A stretch of DNA of 64,000 bases from VRUE01 sp963699225 (lineage in GTDB: Bacteria > Actinomycetota > Thermoleophilia > Solirubrobacterales > 70-9): positions 1,116,001-1,180,000 of the forward strand of contig OY969423.1 in assembly GCA_963699225.1 (NCBI GenBank), written 5' to 3'. This document shows positions 18,522 to 27,344 of the stretch, piece after piece. A program made the translations under genes and the position numbers. The notes below the pieces were generated by a model. That model made no database searches and had not been told where the DNA came from. It was given only the letters and a program-made list of their open reading frames with translations. The stretch's first letter is position 1, and the number at the start of each line of letters is the position of its first letter.

Positions 18522-18923
18522 GTGTCGTTCACGCACAGGAACCTCAAGCAGGATCTGCAGGACGTCGGGTCCAACTTCGACGGCGCGCCGGACCTGGAGT
18601 TCCGCTTGGCGACCCAGGCGCTGGAGCTCGAGAAGTCCGGCCTGGGCTACCAGCGCATCCCGCCCAACTATCGCTTTCCGTACGGCCACACGCACAAGGA
18701 GCAGGAGGAGGTGTACGTGGTCCTGGGCGGGAGCGGGCGGATGAAGCTCGACGACGAGATCGTCGAGCTCGAGGAATGGGACACGGTGCGCGTCCCGCCC
18801 GGTATCTGGCGAGGCTACGAGGCGGGGCCGGAGGGCCTTGAGATCCTCGTCATCGGCGCGCCCAATCTCGGCGAGGCGCCGCGCGAGGACGTAGAGGGCC
18901 AGCGCGACTGGTGGGCCGACTGA
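18522..18923 (+). CDS. Cupin-domain protein (full copy)
   Basis: A 133-residue single cupin with motif 1 near GHTHKEQEEVYVVLGGSG and motif 2 near EWDTVRVPPGIWRGYEAG. The start is GTG. Small cupins may be isomerases, dioxygenases or sensors; nothing here decides. Its last 147 bases recur at 23490-23636 with about two differences, so this gene took part in a segmental duplication. Only 27 bases separate it from a broken copy of the cell-wall hydrolase gene. Confidence 0.85.
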   Translation: MSFTHRNLKQDLQDVGSNFDGAPDLEFRLATQALELEKSGLGYQRIPPNYRFPYGHTHKEQEEVYVVLGGSGRMKLDDEIVELEEWDTVRVPPGIWRGYEAGPEGLEILVIGAPNLGEAPREDVEGQRDWWAD

Positions 18924-18950
18924 GCGACGGCCAGCACGGTGGCGAGCATT

Positions 18951-19227
18951 ACGCCACCAGCCTCACTTCGAACGACGGCGTTGCGATCGCTCCGGCACCG
19001 CCGAGCAAGGCGAGGATCCGGGTGACGTAGGCCTGGGTCTCGGGGATGGCCGGGACGCAGTGGCAGGCTTCGACTGGGGCGGGACCGGCGTTGTAGGCGG
19101 CAAGGGCGAGCCGAACTGGCGCAGTAGGTCCGATATCAGGTAGGCCTCGGGGTCAATTGCTTCAGTGGGATCAAAGGGATCGCGCAGACCGTACGAAGCG
19201 GCTGTGGTCGGGATGAACTGCGCGATT
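18951..19227 (-). pseudogene. 3' fragment of the TadG/VanY/transglycosylase gene (duplicate)
   Basis: This stretch is about 95% identical to 24356-24642, the 3' end of the intact gene at 24354-25688 on the same strand. It encodes the transglycosylase segment (IAQFIPTTAASYGLRDPFDP) but carries a 10-base deletion between GCGAG direct repeats that shifts the frame right after LRQFGSP. It also lacks the first 1.05 kb of the gene, so it cannot be functional. It marks the left edge of the lower-GC island. Confidence 0.88.
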
Positions 19228-19265
19228 GAATGACATCCATAGGCCCGCCAGGCCACCCCAGAAAC

Positions 19266-22200
19266 TTAGCTCCTTCCCTTCGCCACCCAAAACCCGGAAG
19301 GCGCTGTCACGCTAAAGAGGCCGGATACTTCCATCTGGCTGCCACAAATCGATTCGCTCCCTTCTTCCAGTTTGAGTATCGCTTTGCTTAGTGCCAACGT
19401 GGCAGGGCTTCCGCCACGTATTTCAACTGGCATGCCCCCCGTGCCGTATTTGCACAGGGCCCCGAAGGGGCACCCCGTCCACTTGATCGTTATCTGTGTC
19501 AGAAGCTGGGCATTGCCCTTTGAAGTCGCCCGAATGGAACCGTTGAGCGGCAGCCCTGGGACGGTCACGTTCGAGCACGGCGTACACCCCGATAGAGTCA
19601 TTGATTCCGTCTGTACGACAAGCGGATTGCCAGCGTCAGATTTGGTCGCAGCATTGAAGGTTCCTCCGGTGCATGATTGAGCGCCAAAGTTTCCTAGGTA
19701 CACATTGAGCGGCCCCTGGAGTTTCGCCGTCATTTTGACCCCTTCCGGATACGTGTCTGCTTTCGCGCAGGGACTCGCAAAGGATTTGCAGGGTACGGTT
19801 TCGGAAGTGTCACCGGGATAGAGCGGTTTTGGATTCGTCAGTTCGTACGCGCCTGCAAGTTTTGCCCATTCCCCGCACAGAAAGTATTGGCCTTCAACGA
19901 GACTTAGTTTTGTGCCGCTGGCAGAGAGAGTTGCCGGACTGCCTCCTTCAAGCGTATATCCGACTTCCGGTGCCGCGAAGACGCAGGTAGCCCCAAAGGT
20001 GCAGCTGCTCAGTTTTACTGCAGGGTTTCCTTTCGCACCTCCTTTTATGACAAACGATCCTTTGCTGCCTTCACCGCTCGCTGGACTCCCAACGCTCCCT
20101 GAGTAGGGCAAATTAAGCACTTCGACCACTTTGCATGGGCTGCAGCCTCCCGCTGTCAAGCCAGTGACTTCGACGGGAAGAGGGGCGCTGGTTTCCGCGG
20201 CGGATTTACCGCTGAGCACCGATTCGGTGCATTCCTGGGTAAACAGCCCAGATTCGAGCTTAAATTTCCCCGATTTGAGTTTGCCTTGAATCGACGTGCC
20301 CGATGGATAGCGCTGGGCCGGGATGCAAGCGGGCCCGGAGACTTTGCACAAAGTCGAGGGAGTGAGGGTTTCAAAGACAGATTTAACTTCGGTCGTCCCA
20401 TCACTGTTGGTGGCGACAAGCCGTAGGTGATACAGCGTGGCGACTTTTAGGCCGCTAAGCACATGGCTGACTTTGATCGCACCTTCACCCGAGCCGACTT
20501 CTTGCTCAGGGCTGGGCAAGCTGGTTCCATAGGAAGGCGTTGTCCCGTATTCGAGATGGTATTTGGTCGAGAGCCCCTTCGGATCAACAGCAGCCCCGAT
20601 CGTGGCGCTAGTTACGGTAATTGCACTAACTTCTTCAGCCATCACACCGGGACGCCAATCCGGAGTTTTGAATTCTCGGTCTACACCATACGTCGTCCCG
20701 GCAACATTTGAAGCAACAAGCCGATAATGGTAGGTCATGAGACCTTTGACGCCGATAATTTGACTTACGGTAACACCAGTCCTCCCTACACCAATCGTCG
20801 CATCGGGCACCGGAATGCTGGTTCCATAGGATGCAGTCGGACCATATTCGAAGCGGTACTGAGTACTTGCGCCTTCGGGATTGACAGACCCACCGATGGT
20901 AGCTTTGCCAGCTTTGATACTCGAGGCTCCTTCGGTTACTACAACTGGCGGCACCGGCAGGGAAGTAAATGAAGCATCCGACCCGTAGCTCGTGCCCGCT
21001 GGACTTTTCGCCACAAGACGGAAGTGATAGGTGGCGGCTGGCAAAAGGCCCGTCATCGTTGCGCTCGCCCCCATCGGAGACCCTCCATGTCCCGCGTTGC
21101 CGTTTGGATCTGGAACGCTGGTTCCGTAGGACGTAGTCAGGCCGTACTCAAAGTGGTATTCCGTTTCGACGCCATTGGGGTTGACCGAGCCATTCGCGGT
21201 CGCTTGCCGAGGCTGGATATTGCTAGCCGTTTCGGTCGCCGCTACGGGCGCTCCACCAATTCGGGTGCCCACCGAAAGTCCCATCGCACTTGTAGCTTCG
21301 GTTATCTCGACGTAATACGCGAGATCGTTACACCCGACACCTTCTGCACCAGCAGAGAGCATCCCCAACGCCGTATTTGCGCCATACAGAAAGAATGGAC
21401 CGCCACTATCGCCACCTTCATTACACACCCCTGTTAGTTCTGTCTCGGGAGGAAAAGCAGCGCCGGTTAGGTCATCATGGAGTCCTTCCACGTGTATACG
21501 TGAAACGTTTGCGCAGCTTGTGCCTGATTTATTGCCCGAGAAACAGACATACTCCCCAACATAGCTCCATGCTTCGTAGTTGATTGGATAGTCTTGGTTT
21601 TCCCAGTAGTGGGTTACCTCGGCCGGCCAGACACCTTTGTCCCATTCAGAACCATTGGCTTTGATCTTGGCCCAATCGCCGGTGGAGCTGAAGTTGTATT
21701 CTTCTACCGTTCCGATTTCCCATATAGCTTCGCTGGGATATGACGCACTCCCCCACCTGTTTCCAAATAGCCACGGGCAATGGCCCGCCGTCAAAATAAA
21801 GCGGTTGCCAAAAGTGTTGCCGATGGCCTTGAAGCCAGCTGTGCATATGCCTGACTGGTAGTTGAAGCCCCCGCCGCCGAGCGGAGTCATAGGGCCGATT
21901 TCTGTTCCTCCCCGGAGGGGTTTACCACAATGTCGCGGTTTAGAAGTTTGGCATGCCCTAAGACCCACCTTGAAGCGGTCTACTTCGGCATGCTGTATTT
22001 CGACCTTTACCGGCTGGCTCGCTGCAAGCGCTTCAAGGTCATCTTGATCAGCCTTGGTTATTTCCGCCGCCGTGCGAATGACGACCGCGTTGGTACGTGG
22101 GTCAAGCGACGTTTGAAGGAGCCCCTTCTGGCTCCATCGCGCAGTCATCTTTCCGATATCCGCTTGGGACTCTTCCAGTTCGCTCCAGCTCGATGCAACC

Positions 22201-22595
22201 TCAGGCGTCCGGTAGTTTCCTTCTAGCTGCCCAGCGCTGAGTACGCTGGCAAGGTACGCGCGGTTTGCATCGGGCAATATCGGCACAACGAATTCGCCTG
22301 CCTGGTTGTCGAACCACACCCCGGCGTAGCGATCACCGGTGGACTGTTTGAGCTCTTCGACGATTCCAACTCCCTGCTGTTGAAGCCTTAGGTTCCTTTC
22401 GGCCACCTGGGCAGAGACGCCGAAGTCCTTCTGGTAGCTCTCAACATTCAAGGCACCTATGTCTTGGGGGAGACTGAGCCCTGTCGCTGCGGTCGCTCGG
22501 ATCAGCAGGGCGAGGACAAGGGCAACGGAGATCAACCACGGCGCCCACGCGCTCGAGCCTAACGAAGGCTGTGTGCTCCTTCCTCGAAGGGACAT
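19266..22595 (-). CDS. Large secreted trypsin-like serine protease with fibronectin-like and C-terminal repeats
   Basis: 1109 residues. An N-terminal membrane/signal segment (WLISVALVLALLIRA) is followed by a propeptide-like region to about residue 210. The S1 peptidase domain has the full triad: LTAGHC (His272), STGDWAK (Asp307) and GDSGGP (Ser397). Three modules of about 95 residues follow (about 445-740), each with VNPxG...FEYG...SYGTS, then two related Cys-rich modules of about 180 residues (CKVSGPACIPA and CKSFASPCAKA). Closest in concept are alpha-lytic/streptogrisin-like exoproteases with Fn3-type tails. GC is clearly lower than the flanks (about 50-55% by eye), and the gene lies between duplicated fragments, suggesting acquisition. 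Its target is unknown. Confidence 0.85.
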   Translation of the reverse strand: MSLRGRSTQPSLGSSAWAPWLISVALVLALLIRATAATGLSLPQDIGALNVESYQKDFGVSAQVAERNLRLQQQGVGIVEELKQSTGDRYAGVWFDNQAGEFVVPILPDANRAYLASVLSAGQLEGNYRTPEVASSWSELEESQADIGKMTARWSQKGLLQTSLDPRTNAVVIRTAAEITKADQDDLEALAASQPVKVEIQHAEVDRFKVGLRACQTSKPRHCGKPLRGGTEIGPMTPLGGGGFNYQSGICTAGFKAIGNTFGNRFILTAGHCPWLFGNRWGSASYPSEAIWEIGTVEEYNFSSTGDWAKIKANGSEWDKGVWPAEVTHYWENQDYPINYEAWSYVGEYVCFSGNKSGTSCANVSRIHVEGLHDDLTGAAFPPETELTGVCNEGGDSGGPFFLYGANTALGMLSAGAEGVGCNDLAYYVEITEATSAMGLSVGTRIGGAPVAATETASNIQPRQATANGSVNPNGVETEYHFEYGLTTSYGTSVPDPNGNAGHGGSPMGASATMTGLLPAATYHFRLVAKSPAGTSYGSDASFTSLPVPPVVVTEGASSIKAGKATIGGSVNPEGASTQYRFEYGPTASYGTSIPVPDATIGVGRTGVTVSQIIGVKGLMTYHYRLVASNVAGTTYGVDREFKTPDWRPGVMAEEVSAITVTSATIGAAVDPKGLSTKYHLEYGTTPSYGTSLPSPEQEVGSGEGAIKVSHVLSGLKVATLYHLRLVATNSDGTTEVKSVFETLTPSTLCKVSGPACIPAQRYPSGTSIQGKLKSGKFKLESGLFTQECTESVLSGKSAAETSAPLPVEVTGLTAGGCSPCKVVEVLNLPYSGSVGSPASGEGSKGSFVIKGGAKGNPAVKLSSCTFGATCVFAAPEVGYTLEGGSPATLSASGTKLSLVEGQYFLCGEWAKLAGAYELTNPKPLYPGDTSETVPCKSFASPCAKADTYPEGVKMTAKLQGPLNVYLGNFGAQSCTGGTFNAATKSDAGNPLVVQTESMTLSGCTPCSNVTVPGLPLNGSIRATSKGNAQLLTQITIKWTGCPFGALCKYGTGGMPVEIRGGSPATLALSKAILKLEEGSESICGSQMEVSGLFSVTAPSGFWVAKGRS

Positions 22596-23489
22596 CTCCC
22601 ACTCCTTGTCCTGCTTTGAGCGTTCCCGCCTACCCTTGGCTAGGGATTAGCAGTAAAGCATTGGAGTTAATGCGGTATGGATCTTGTATCGCATTGCACA
22701 GAGGTTCGCAAGAGAATTTTTGATCTATTTGACTACTATTTTTTTTCAAATAGATTAACTTGATTGAGAAACTGGGATCTACGGGTGGTTTCATGGTATT
22801 TCGAGGCACTTTTTTCGGCGCTCTGAAGACTCCGAATCGACTGCCGAGCCTAACCGCCCCCAAGCAGCGGGCCATCGCCAGCCGGAACGTCGCGAGACCG
22901 GCCAGCGACTAGGTAGGCGTCCATCAGCTCTTGGGCGGTCCCTGACGAATTGGCCGGTTCAGCTCTGCCGGTGGTCAGCAACTCGACCAGCCTTATCGTC
23001 GCGAACCCAAGCCCTAATCGGTCCCAAGCTCGCCCTCGTCGATGGTGTTCATCTCTTGACCGAGGAGGCCGATCCTCGACTGTAGCGACGACCGACGGGT
23101 GCCGCGCCCGACGTTCGTCGGGTCGTCGTCAAGATCCTTGTGCGGCATGAAAAGCCAACTGCTGCAAAGTGTTCCAACCCTGTTCGGCCAGGGCCACGCA
23201 CTGGTCGTAGGCTCCTGTGACCCGCCCCAACCTCCAGCGTTCTGCTTCACGCTGCGTTTCGCGCTCTTCCAGTGCTTCGCACGCGTCTCGGCCCACTCCT
23301 CTGCTCCTTTGCGCGGAGGTCCGAGATTCTGCGACCTCAACGAGCCTCTCCGCACGCGTTCCGGATCGCTTCCCGAAGAGACCCGCCACGATCCGGACAC
23401 TGCGGCGACACCAGCAACAATCAGCGTCGCGAGCTACAAGCTCGGACGTGGCCACCACTAGCACTCGGAAGGTGCGCCTGAGAAAGGCA
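22596..23489. other. AT-rich leader and gene-poor stretch upstream of the protease
   Basis: About 890 bases without a convincing gene. The first 200 bases upstream of the protease are unusually AT-rich for this genome. They contain a perfect 10-bp inverted repeat at 22723-22732 and 22746-22755 (ATCTATTTGA / TCAAATAGAT) around a run of eight T. This is a candidate operator or RNA hairpin in the protease leader. The rest (22800-23489) has only short frames on both strands, one of which is listed separately as a weak candidate. Confidence 0.6.
23129..23464 (-). CDS. Doubtful small protein, possibly frameshifted
   Basis: The frame encodes 111 residues, rich in Glu, Arg and Ala over the second half (ERETQREAERWRLGRV), which looks like a helical protein rather than noise. 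The first 30 residues are Cys/Arg-rich, whereas a neighbouring frame there reads like a membrane helix (TLIVAGVAAVSG). A decayed small membrane protein with a frameshift is possible. No family is recognised and no good ribosome site is seen, so this is a low-confidence call. Confidence 0.25.
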   Translation of the reverse strand: MLVVATSELVARDADCCWCRRSVRIVAGLFGKRSGTRAERLVEVAESRTSAQRSRGVGRDACEALEERETQREAERWRLGRVTGAYDQCVALAEQGWNTLQQLAFHAAQGS

Positions 23490-23639
23490 AATGGGACACG
23501 GTGCGCGTCCCGCCCGGTATCTGGCGAGGCTACGAGGCGGGGCCGGAGGGCCTCGAGATCCTCGTCATCGGCGCGCCCAATCTCGGCAAGGCGCCGCGCG
23601 AGGACGTAGAGGGCCAGCGCGACTGGTGGGCCGACTAGC
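23490..23639 (+). pseudogene. 3' fragment of the cupin gene (duplicate)
   Basis: Bases 23490-23636 match 18775-18921 with only about two substitutions, giving the last 49 residues of the cupin (from WDTVRVPPG to RDWWAD) and a TAG stop. There is no start or N-terminal half. Together with the cell-wall hydrolase fragment at 18951-19227 it shows that one ancestral segment was duplicated on both sides of the island. Confidence 0.9.
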
Positions 23640-23674
23640 GCCAGCGGGCGATCTCGTCCACCCCATCGCGCTCT

Positions 23675-24082
23675 TTAGGCCCACTCGGTTGGGTGGGAGA
23701 GCTGTAGGCCGGGAACCCGTTCGAAGTGGGCAACGTTTCGAGTCACGAGGTTCGCGCCGGCCTCGAGACAGATACCTGCCTGCATCGCGTCGCGCACGTC
23801 GATCGCCTCACCGCTTCGGCGCAACTCGCCGAGCAGTGCTCCGCCCCGCAGTCCAGCCTTACGCGTCAGGGTCAGCAGTGGAGCAGCGAGAAGGGCGTGG
23901 ACAGGTCGCGGACCCTCCCGGTAGGAACGTCCGAGTGCCAGCTCAAACGCGGTGACGGCCGTCACCCGGTAGCCGGCACCCTGAATCAGCGCTCGGACCA
24001 GATCGCGCCCGGGCCCCGCCCCACGCAGATAGTCGATCAGGACGTCGGAGTCGAGTACCGGTCCGCCGGCCAAGTGGCCCAC
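23675..24082 (-). CDS. PIN-domain toxin (VapC family)
   Basis: About 135 residues with PIN-domain acidic positions: LDSDVLIDYLRG (first Asp), FELALG (Glu) and a distal DVRDAMQAG...NLVTRNVAHFERVPG. VapC toxins are magnesium-dependent RNases that cut tRNA or rRNA. The start is uncertain: GTG at 24082 or TTG at 24073 both overlap the antitoxin gene end, as usual for coupled pairs. The frame remains open further upstream, but that overlaps the antitoxin. It lies between the duplicated cupin fragment and the cell-wall hydrolase gene. Confidence 0.85.
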   Translation of the reverse strand: MGHLAGGPVLDSDVLIDYLRGAGPGRDLVRALIQGAGYRVTAVTAFELALGRSYREGPRPVHALLAAPLLTLTRKAGLRGGALLGELRRSGEAIDVRDAMQAGICLEAGANLVTRNVAHFERVPGLQLSHPTEWA

Positions 24083-24300
24083 GCCTCCTCGCGCGCCTGC
24101 TCCCACTCCTTGACGTCGCTCTCGCTCCAAGCTCCCTCGGCCTCCGCCAATGCGGAGGCGAGATCGTCCTCGCCGCCCTGTTCGAGGAGGCGCTCGAGCG
24201 CCTCCTCGACGATCGGAGAGAAACCGCGTAGTCCCCGTTCCGCCGCTCTCGCCCGAAGGCGGGCGTAGGTGCGATCGCTGAGCTCAATTGTGGTGCGCAT
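24037..24300 (-). CDS. Ribbon-helix-helix antitoxin (VapB-like)
   Basis: 87 residues starting MRTTIELSDRTYARLRARAA, a typical ribbon-helix-helix DNA-binding N-terminus, followed by an acidic C-terminus (SESDVKEWEQAREEAW) that would wrap the toxin. The ATG at 24300 is preferred over earlier in-frame starts because the family begins at this strand. It overlaps the downstream toxin gene and probably autoregulates the pair from the region just upstream of 24300. Confidence 0.83.
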   Translation of the reverse strand: MRTTIELSDRTYARLRARAAERGLRGFSPIVEEALERLLEQGGEDDLASALAEAEGAWSESDVKEWEQAREEAWATWPADRYSTPTS

Positions 24301-24353
24301 ACCTTGATGCATTCTAGCATTCGTATGCATCTCGGCCGGGTGCCCGCCTCTCA

Positions 24354-25688
24354 TCACGCCACCAGCCTCACTTCGAACGACGGCGTTGCGATCGCTCCGG
24401 CACCGCCGAGGAGGGCGAGGATCCGGGTGACGTAGGCCTGGGTCTCGGGGATGGCCGGGACGCAGTGGCAGGCTTCGACTGGGGCGGGACCGGCGTTGTA
24501 GGCGGCGAGGGCGAGCTGGGGCGAGCCGAACTGGCGCAGCAGGTCCGACATCAGGTGGGCCTCGGCGTCAATTGCTTCAGCCGGATCAAAGGGATCGCGC
24601 AGACCGTACGAGGCGGCTGTGCTCGGGATGAACTGCGCGATTCCCTGCGCGCCGGCCGGCGAGCCGGCGGATGGGTCGAAACCCGACTCGGCCATCAGCT
24701 GCCCGGCCAGCAGAGCGGCGGAGACGTCCCAGCGGCTGGCGGCGCGGGCGATCATGCCGCGAAACTCGGCCGGGACGAAGGCGGGAAGCGAGGCTCCCGC
24801 CAGGGCCCCATCCCCTCCCCCGCTCTCGCCGACGGCGTTGCCCGCCTGCGAACAGGGCGCCGGGCCGGCGTCGTATCCGTAGTGCCACGGCTCCCAGCTG
24901 TAGCGCTGGACGAATCCAAAGCCGCCGGCGTTGGCCGCCAGCCAGCCGTAAGCGCTTTCCGAGCCGAGGTCGAGCTCGGTGGCGCAGCGGTGCAGGGAGT
25001 GGCCCGGGGGCGCGACCCAAGTGGGATCGGGGTGAGCGGCGAAAAGGGCGGCCTGTTCTGCGTCCGATCGGAAGGCCGAGTTGACGATCAAGGCGAGACC
25101 AATCCGACTAGCTGCTGCCGCCATGCGGTCAAAGGCGGCGGCGACATCGGGCCTCATTCCGTGGCCCTGGCGATAGATGAGCGGGCCGCTGTATCCGCCT
25201 CCACTCGCCATCGCTGGAGTCGGTTCGCCGGACGAACTGGATGGCGCGCCGGCTTCAGCCACCGCTGAAGCTTCCGTTTGCGAATTCTCTCCACCGACCT
25301 CGATTGCGGCGGTAACCACGGCTTCGGCCCGCACTGGCGCGAACGAGCCGGCGTCGGGAAAGGAGACGCGAAGGCGGGCGTCCGACACGCCGTTGACTCT
25401 GGCTGCCGCGGTCGCGGCCGCCCGGGCGCGGGTCAGATAGGCGGCCTTTTCGAGGTGGCGCGGGTTGGGCGCGCCACCGGGCAGACGCGTTGGCGAGAGC
25501 AGGCTTGGGAGGTCATCGCGCATCGAGCGCGCGGCAGAGATCGCGGCCAGGTCAGCCGCGCGCTGGGCCCGCCCCTTGCCGGTGATCGCACCGGCAATGG
25601 CGACTAGCGCCAACGCCGCGGCAATCAGTGCAAATGCGCCGCCGAGCGCAAGCGGCAGGGCCTGGCCGTCTTGTCCCCTCGCGTCCAT
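24354..25688 (-). CDS. TadG-like anchor fused to VanY peptidase and lytic transglycosylase domains
   Basis: 444 residues with three parts. Residues 1-130 are a Flp/TadG-type pilus-assembly N-terminus (DGQALPLALGGAFALIAAALALVA, then RAADLAAISAAR). Residues about 165-275 are a VanY-type D,D-carboxypeptidase with SAFRSDAEQA, HSLHRCATELDLG and WEPWHYGY (zinc ligands His, Asp, His). Residues about 305-440 are a soluble lytic transglycosylase with MAESGFDPSAGSPAGAQGIAQF (catalytic Glu) and LALAAYNAGP. It should be an envelope-bound enzyme acting on both peptide stems and glycan strands. A broken copy of its 3' end lies at 18951-19227. Confidence 0.85.
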   Translation of the reverse strand: MDARGQDGQALPLALGGAFALIAAALALVAIAGAITGKGRAQRAADLAAISAARSMRDDLPSLLSPTRLPGGAPNPRHLEKAAYLTRARAAATAAARVNGVSDARLRVSFPDAGSFAPVRAEAVVTAAIEVGGENSQTEASAVAEAGAPSSSSGEPTPAMASGGGYSGPLIYRQGHGMRPDVAAAFDRMAAAASRIGLALIVNSAFRSDAEQAALFAAHPDPTWVAPPGHSLHRCATELDLGSESAYGWLAANAGGFGFVQRYSWEPWHYGYDAGPAPCSQAGNAVGESGGGDGALAGASLPAFVPAEFRGMIARAASRWDVSAALLAGQLMAESGFDPSAGSPAGAQGIAQFIPSTAASYGLRDPFDPAEAIDAEAHLMSDLLRQFGSPQLALAAYNAGPAPVEACHCVPAIPETQAYVTRILALLGGAGAIATPSFEVRLVA

Positions 25689-25818
25689 GCCACCACGCTG
25701 GCGGCTCTCGCTGCGTGCGTGGCGCGCGCAAAGTCACGAATCTGAGTCATCTCACGACCGAACCATCCGACGGGCGCGGCCGTAGTCAGGGGTAAGCGAA
25801 AACGACCGAGGAGACCCG

Positions 25819-26352
25819 ATGCTGCGCTCACGAAAGCTTGCCCTCCCATCGCTTCGACTTCCCACCATCGGGGCGCTGGCAGCACTCGTCCTGCTGGTCG
25901 CCATCGGCGCGCCGCAGGTTCTCGCCGCCAAATCGAGCAAGCGGGTTGCCGCCGAGGCGGAAAACGCGACCCTCGGCAAGACAGTCCTGACCACGACCAA
26001 GGGCCGCACCCTCTACAGCCTCAGCGTCGAGAAGAACGGCAAGTTCATCTGCACCGCCTCCTGCCTGTCCGTCTGGCACCCGCTGATGGTCCCGGCCGGC
26101 GTGCGCCCGACCGGCCCGGTCACGCTCGGCACCGTCCAGCGCCCGGAAGGCGGCACCCAGGTCACCTACAAGGGGCGCCCGCTCTACCGCTTCGGCGGCG
26201 ACAGCAAAGCCGGACAGGCAAACGGCGAGGGGATCAAAGACGTCGGCACCTGGCACGCGGCAAGCGTGCCGCAGAAGGCAGCCGAACCCACTCCTCAGCC
26301 ACAGCCGCAACCTCAGCCGGAAAATCCCTACCCGTACAGCAGCGGCTACTAG
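25819..26352 (+). CDS. Secreted protein with PF03640-type (COG4315) repeats
   Basis: 177 residues: a signal peptide (ALAALVLLVAIGAPQVLA), then two copies of the 'secreted repeat of unknown function', seen as TKGRTLYSLSVEKNGKFICTASC and YKGRPLYRFGGDSKAGQANG, with the typical W (VWHPL, TWHAAS). The C-terminal tail is Pro/Gln-rich (PTPQPQPQPQPENPYP). The family is common in actinobacterial envelopes and lacks a proven role. A ribosome site (GGAG) precedes the ATG. Its 3' end overlaps the convergent epimerase gene by 4 bases. Confidence 0.88.
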   Translation: MLRSRKLALPSLRLPTIGALAALVLLVAIGAPQVLAAKSSKRVAAEAENATLGKTVLTTTKGRTLYSLSVEKNGKFICTASCLSVWHPLMVPAGVRPTGPVTLGTVQRPEGGTQVTYKGRPLYRFGGDSKAGQANGEGIKDVGTWHAASVPQKAAEPTPQPQPQPQPENPYPYSSGY

Positions 26353-27344
26353 CGCGAGCGAACCGCGGCGATCGTCTGCGCCAACGTCGCGCGGGCGTCG
26401 TGGTGCGGCATCCAATGCAGCTTGCGGCGGGCGCGGGTCGTGTCCATCAGCACCGGCCGCCGCACCGCCTCGATCCAGGCCGCCTCGTCGGGCAAGAACG
26501 GCATCAGCGAGACCGCCTCGGCCGCAACGCCGACGGCGAGGTGCGGCGCTGGCACCGCGTGCCAGCCCAAGGCGTGCGCGAGGTCGCTGATCGTCAGCTG
26601 ACCGGGCCCGGCGAGGTTGTAGACGCCCGGGGGGCCGTGTCCTAGAACCGCTGCGGTAAGCGCGGCGGCGACGTCGTCATGGTGGACGAGCTGGAAGGGA
26701 ACGCCGGGGTCGGGCAGCACCGGCCGCAGCTCGGGCACCTTGCCCAGTGCCCAGCGCAGCGGCCCGGGGATTCGCTGGCCCATCGCCAGCATCGGGATCA
26801 GGTCCAGCAGCAGCGTCGCTTCCGGCCCAGCCACGATGCAGGGGCGGAAGACGAAGGCCTCGGTGCTCGAGTCGAGCAGCGCCTCCTCCAGCTCGGCCTC
26901 GACCGCGGCCTTGTGCGCCGAGTAGGGATGGCGCGAGGTGCCGCGCACCGGCTCTTCCTCGTCGAGCAGGTCCGGCATGCCGCGGTGGAAGCCGTAAGCC
27001 GCCACCGAAGATGTGTAGACGAGCCGCTTGGCGCCGGCCGCGGCGGTCGCCTCGAAGACGTTGCGCGAGCCGTTTAGGTTGACCTCACGGCTCTCGCTGC
27101 CACCGGCGATGATCGCGAAGGCAAGGTGGACGACGACGTCGGCGTCCTCGACCAACGAGTCGACCGCGTCGCGGTCGAGCACGTCGCCGCGCCGATATTC
27201 GGTCTTCTCCCAGCCGTGCCCGGCGAGGTCGAAGGGCCGTCGCGCCATGCCGATTATCCGGTCGACCTCCGGTATTCGCTCGAGCGAGGAGATGAAGGCC
27301 CTGCCGATCTCCCCGGTCGGGCCGGTGACTGCGACGGTCAGCAT
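26349..27344 (-). CDS. NAD(P)-dependent epimerase/dehydratase (extended SDR)
   Basis: A 331-residue SDR-fold protein starting MLTVAVTGPTGEIGRAF (Rossmann glycine motif TGxxGxxG). The extended-SDR active site is visible as VYTSSVAAYG with downstream HPYSAHKAAVE (Tyr and Lys of YxxxK). The in-frame ATG at 27344 is chosen over 27380 because the protein begins directly with the dinucleotide-binding strand. Sugar-nucleotide or sterol-type substrates are both possible. Confidence 0.88.
   Translation of the reverse strand: MLTVAVTGPTGEIGRAFISSLERIPEVDRIIGMARRPFDLAGHGWEKTEYRRGDVLDRDAVDSLVEDADVVVHLAFAIIAGGSESREVNLNGSRNVFEATAAAGAKRLVYTSSVAAYGFHRGMPDLLDEEEPVRGTSRHPYSAHKAAVEAELEEALLDSSTEAFVFRPCIVAGPEATLLLDLIPMLAMGQRIPGPLRWALGKVPELRPVLPDPGVPFQLVHHDDVAAALTAAVLGHGPPGVYNLAGPGQLTISDLAHALGWHAVPAPHLAVGVAAEAVSLMPFLPDEAAWIEAVRRPVLMDTTRARRKLHWMPHHDARATLAQTIAAVRSR

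Noticed and set aside
17030..18574. 514-codon minus-strand frame over the RTX gene
   Set aside because: It is antisense to a gene with clear repeats and signal peptide; its sequence is low in complexity and has no recognisable fold.
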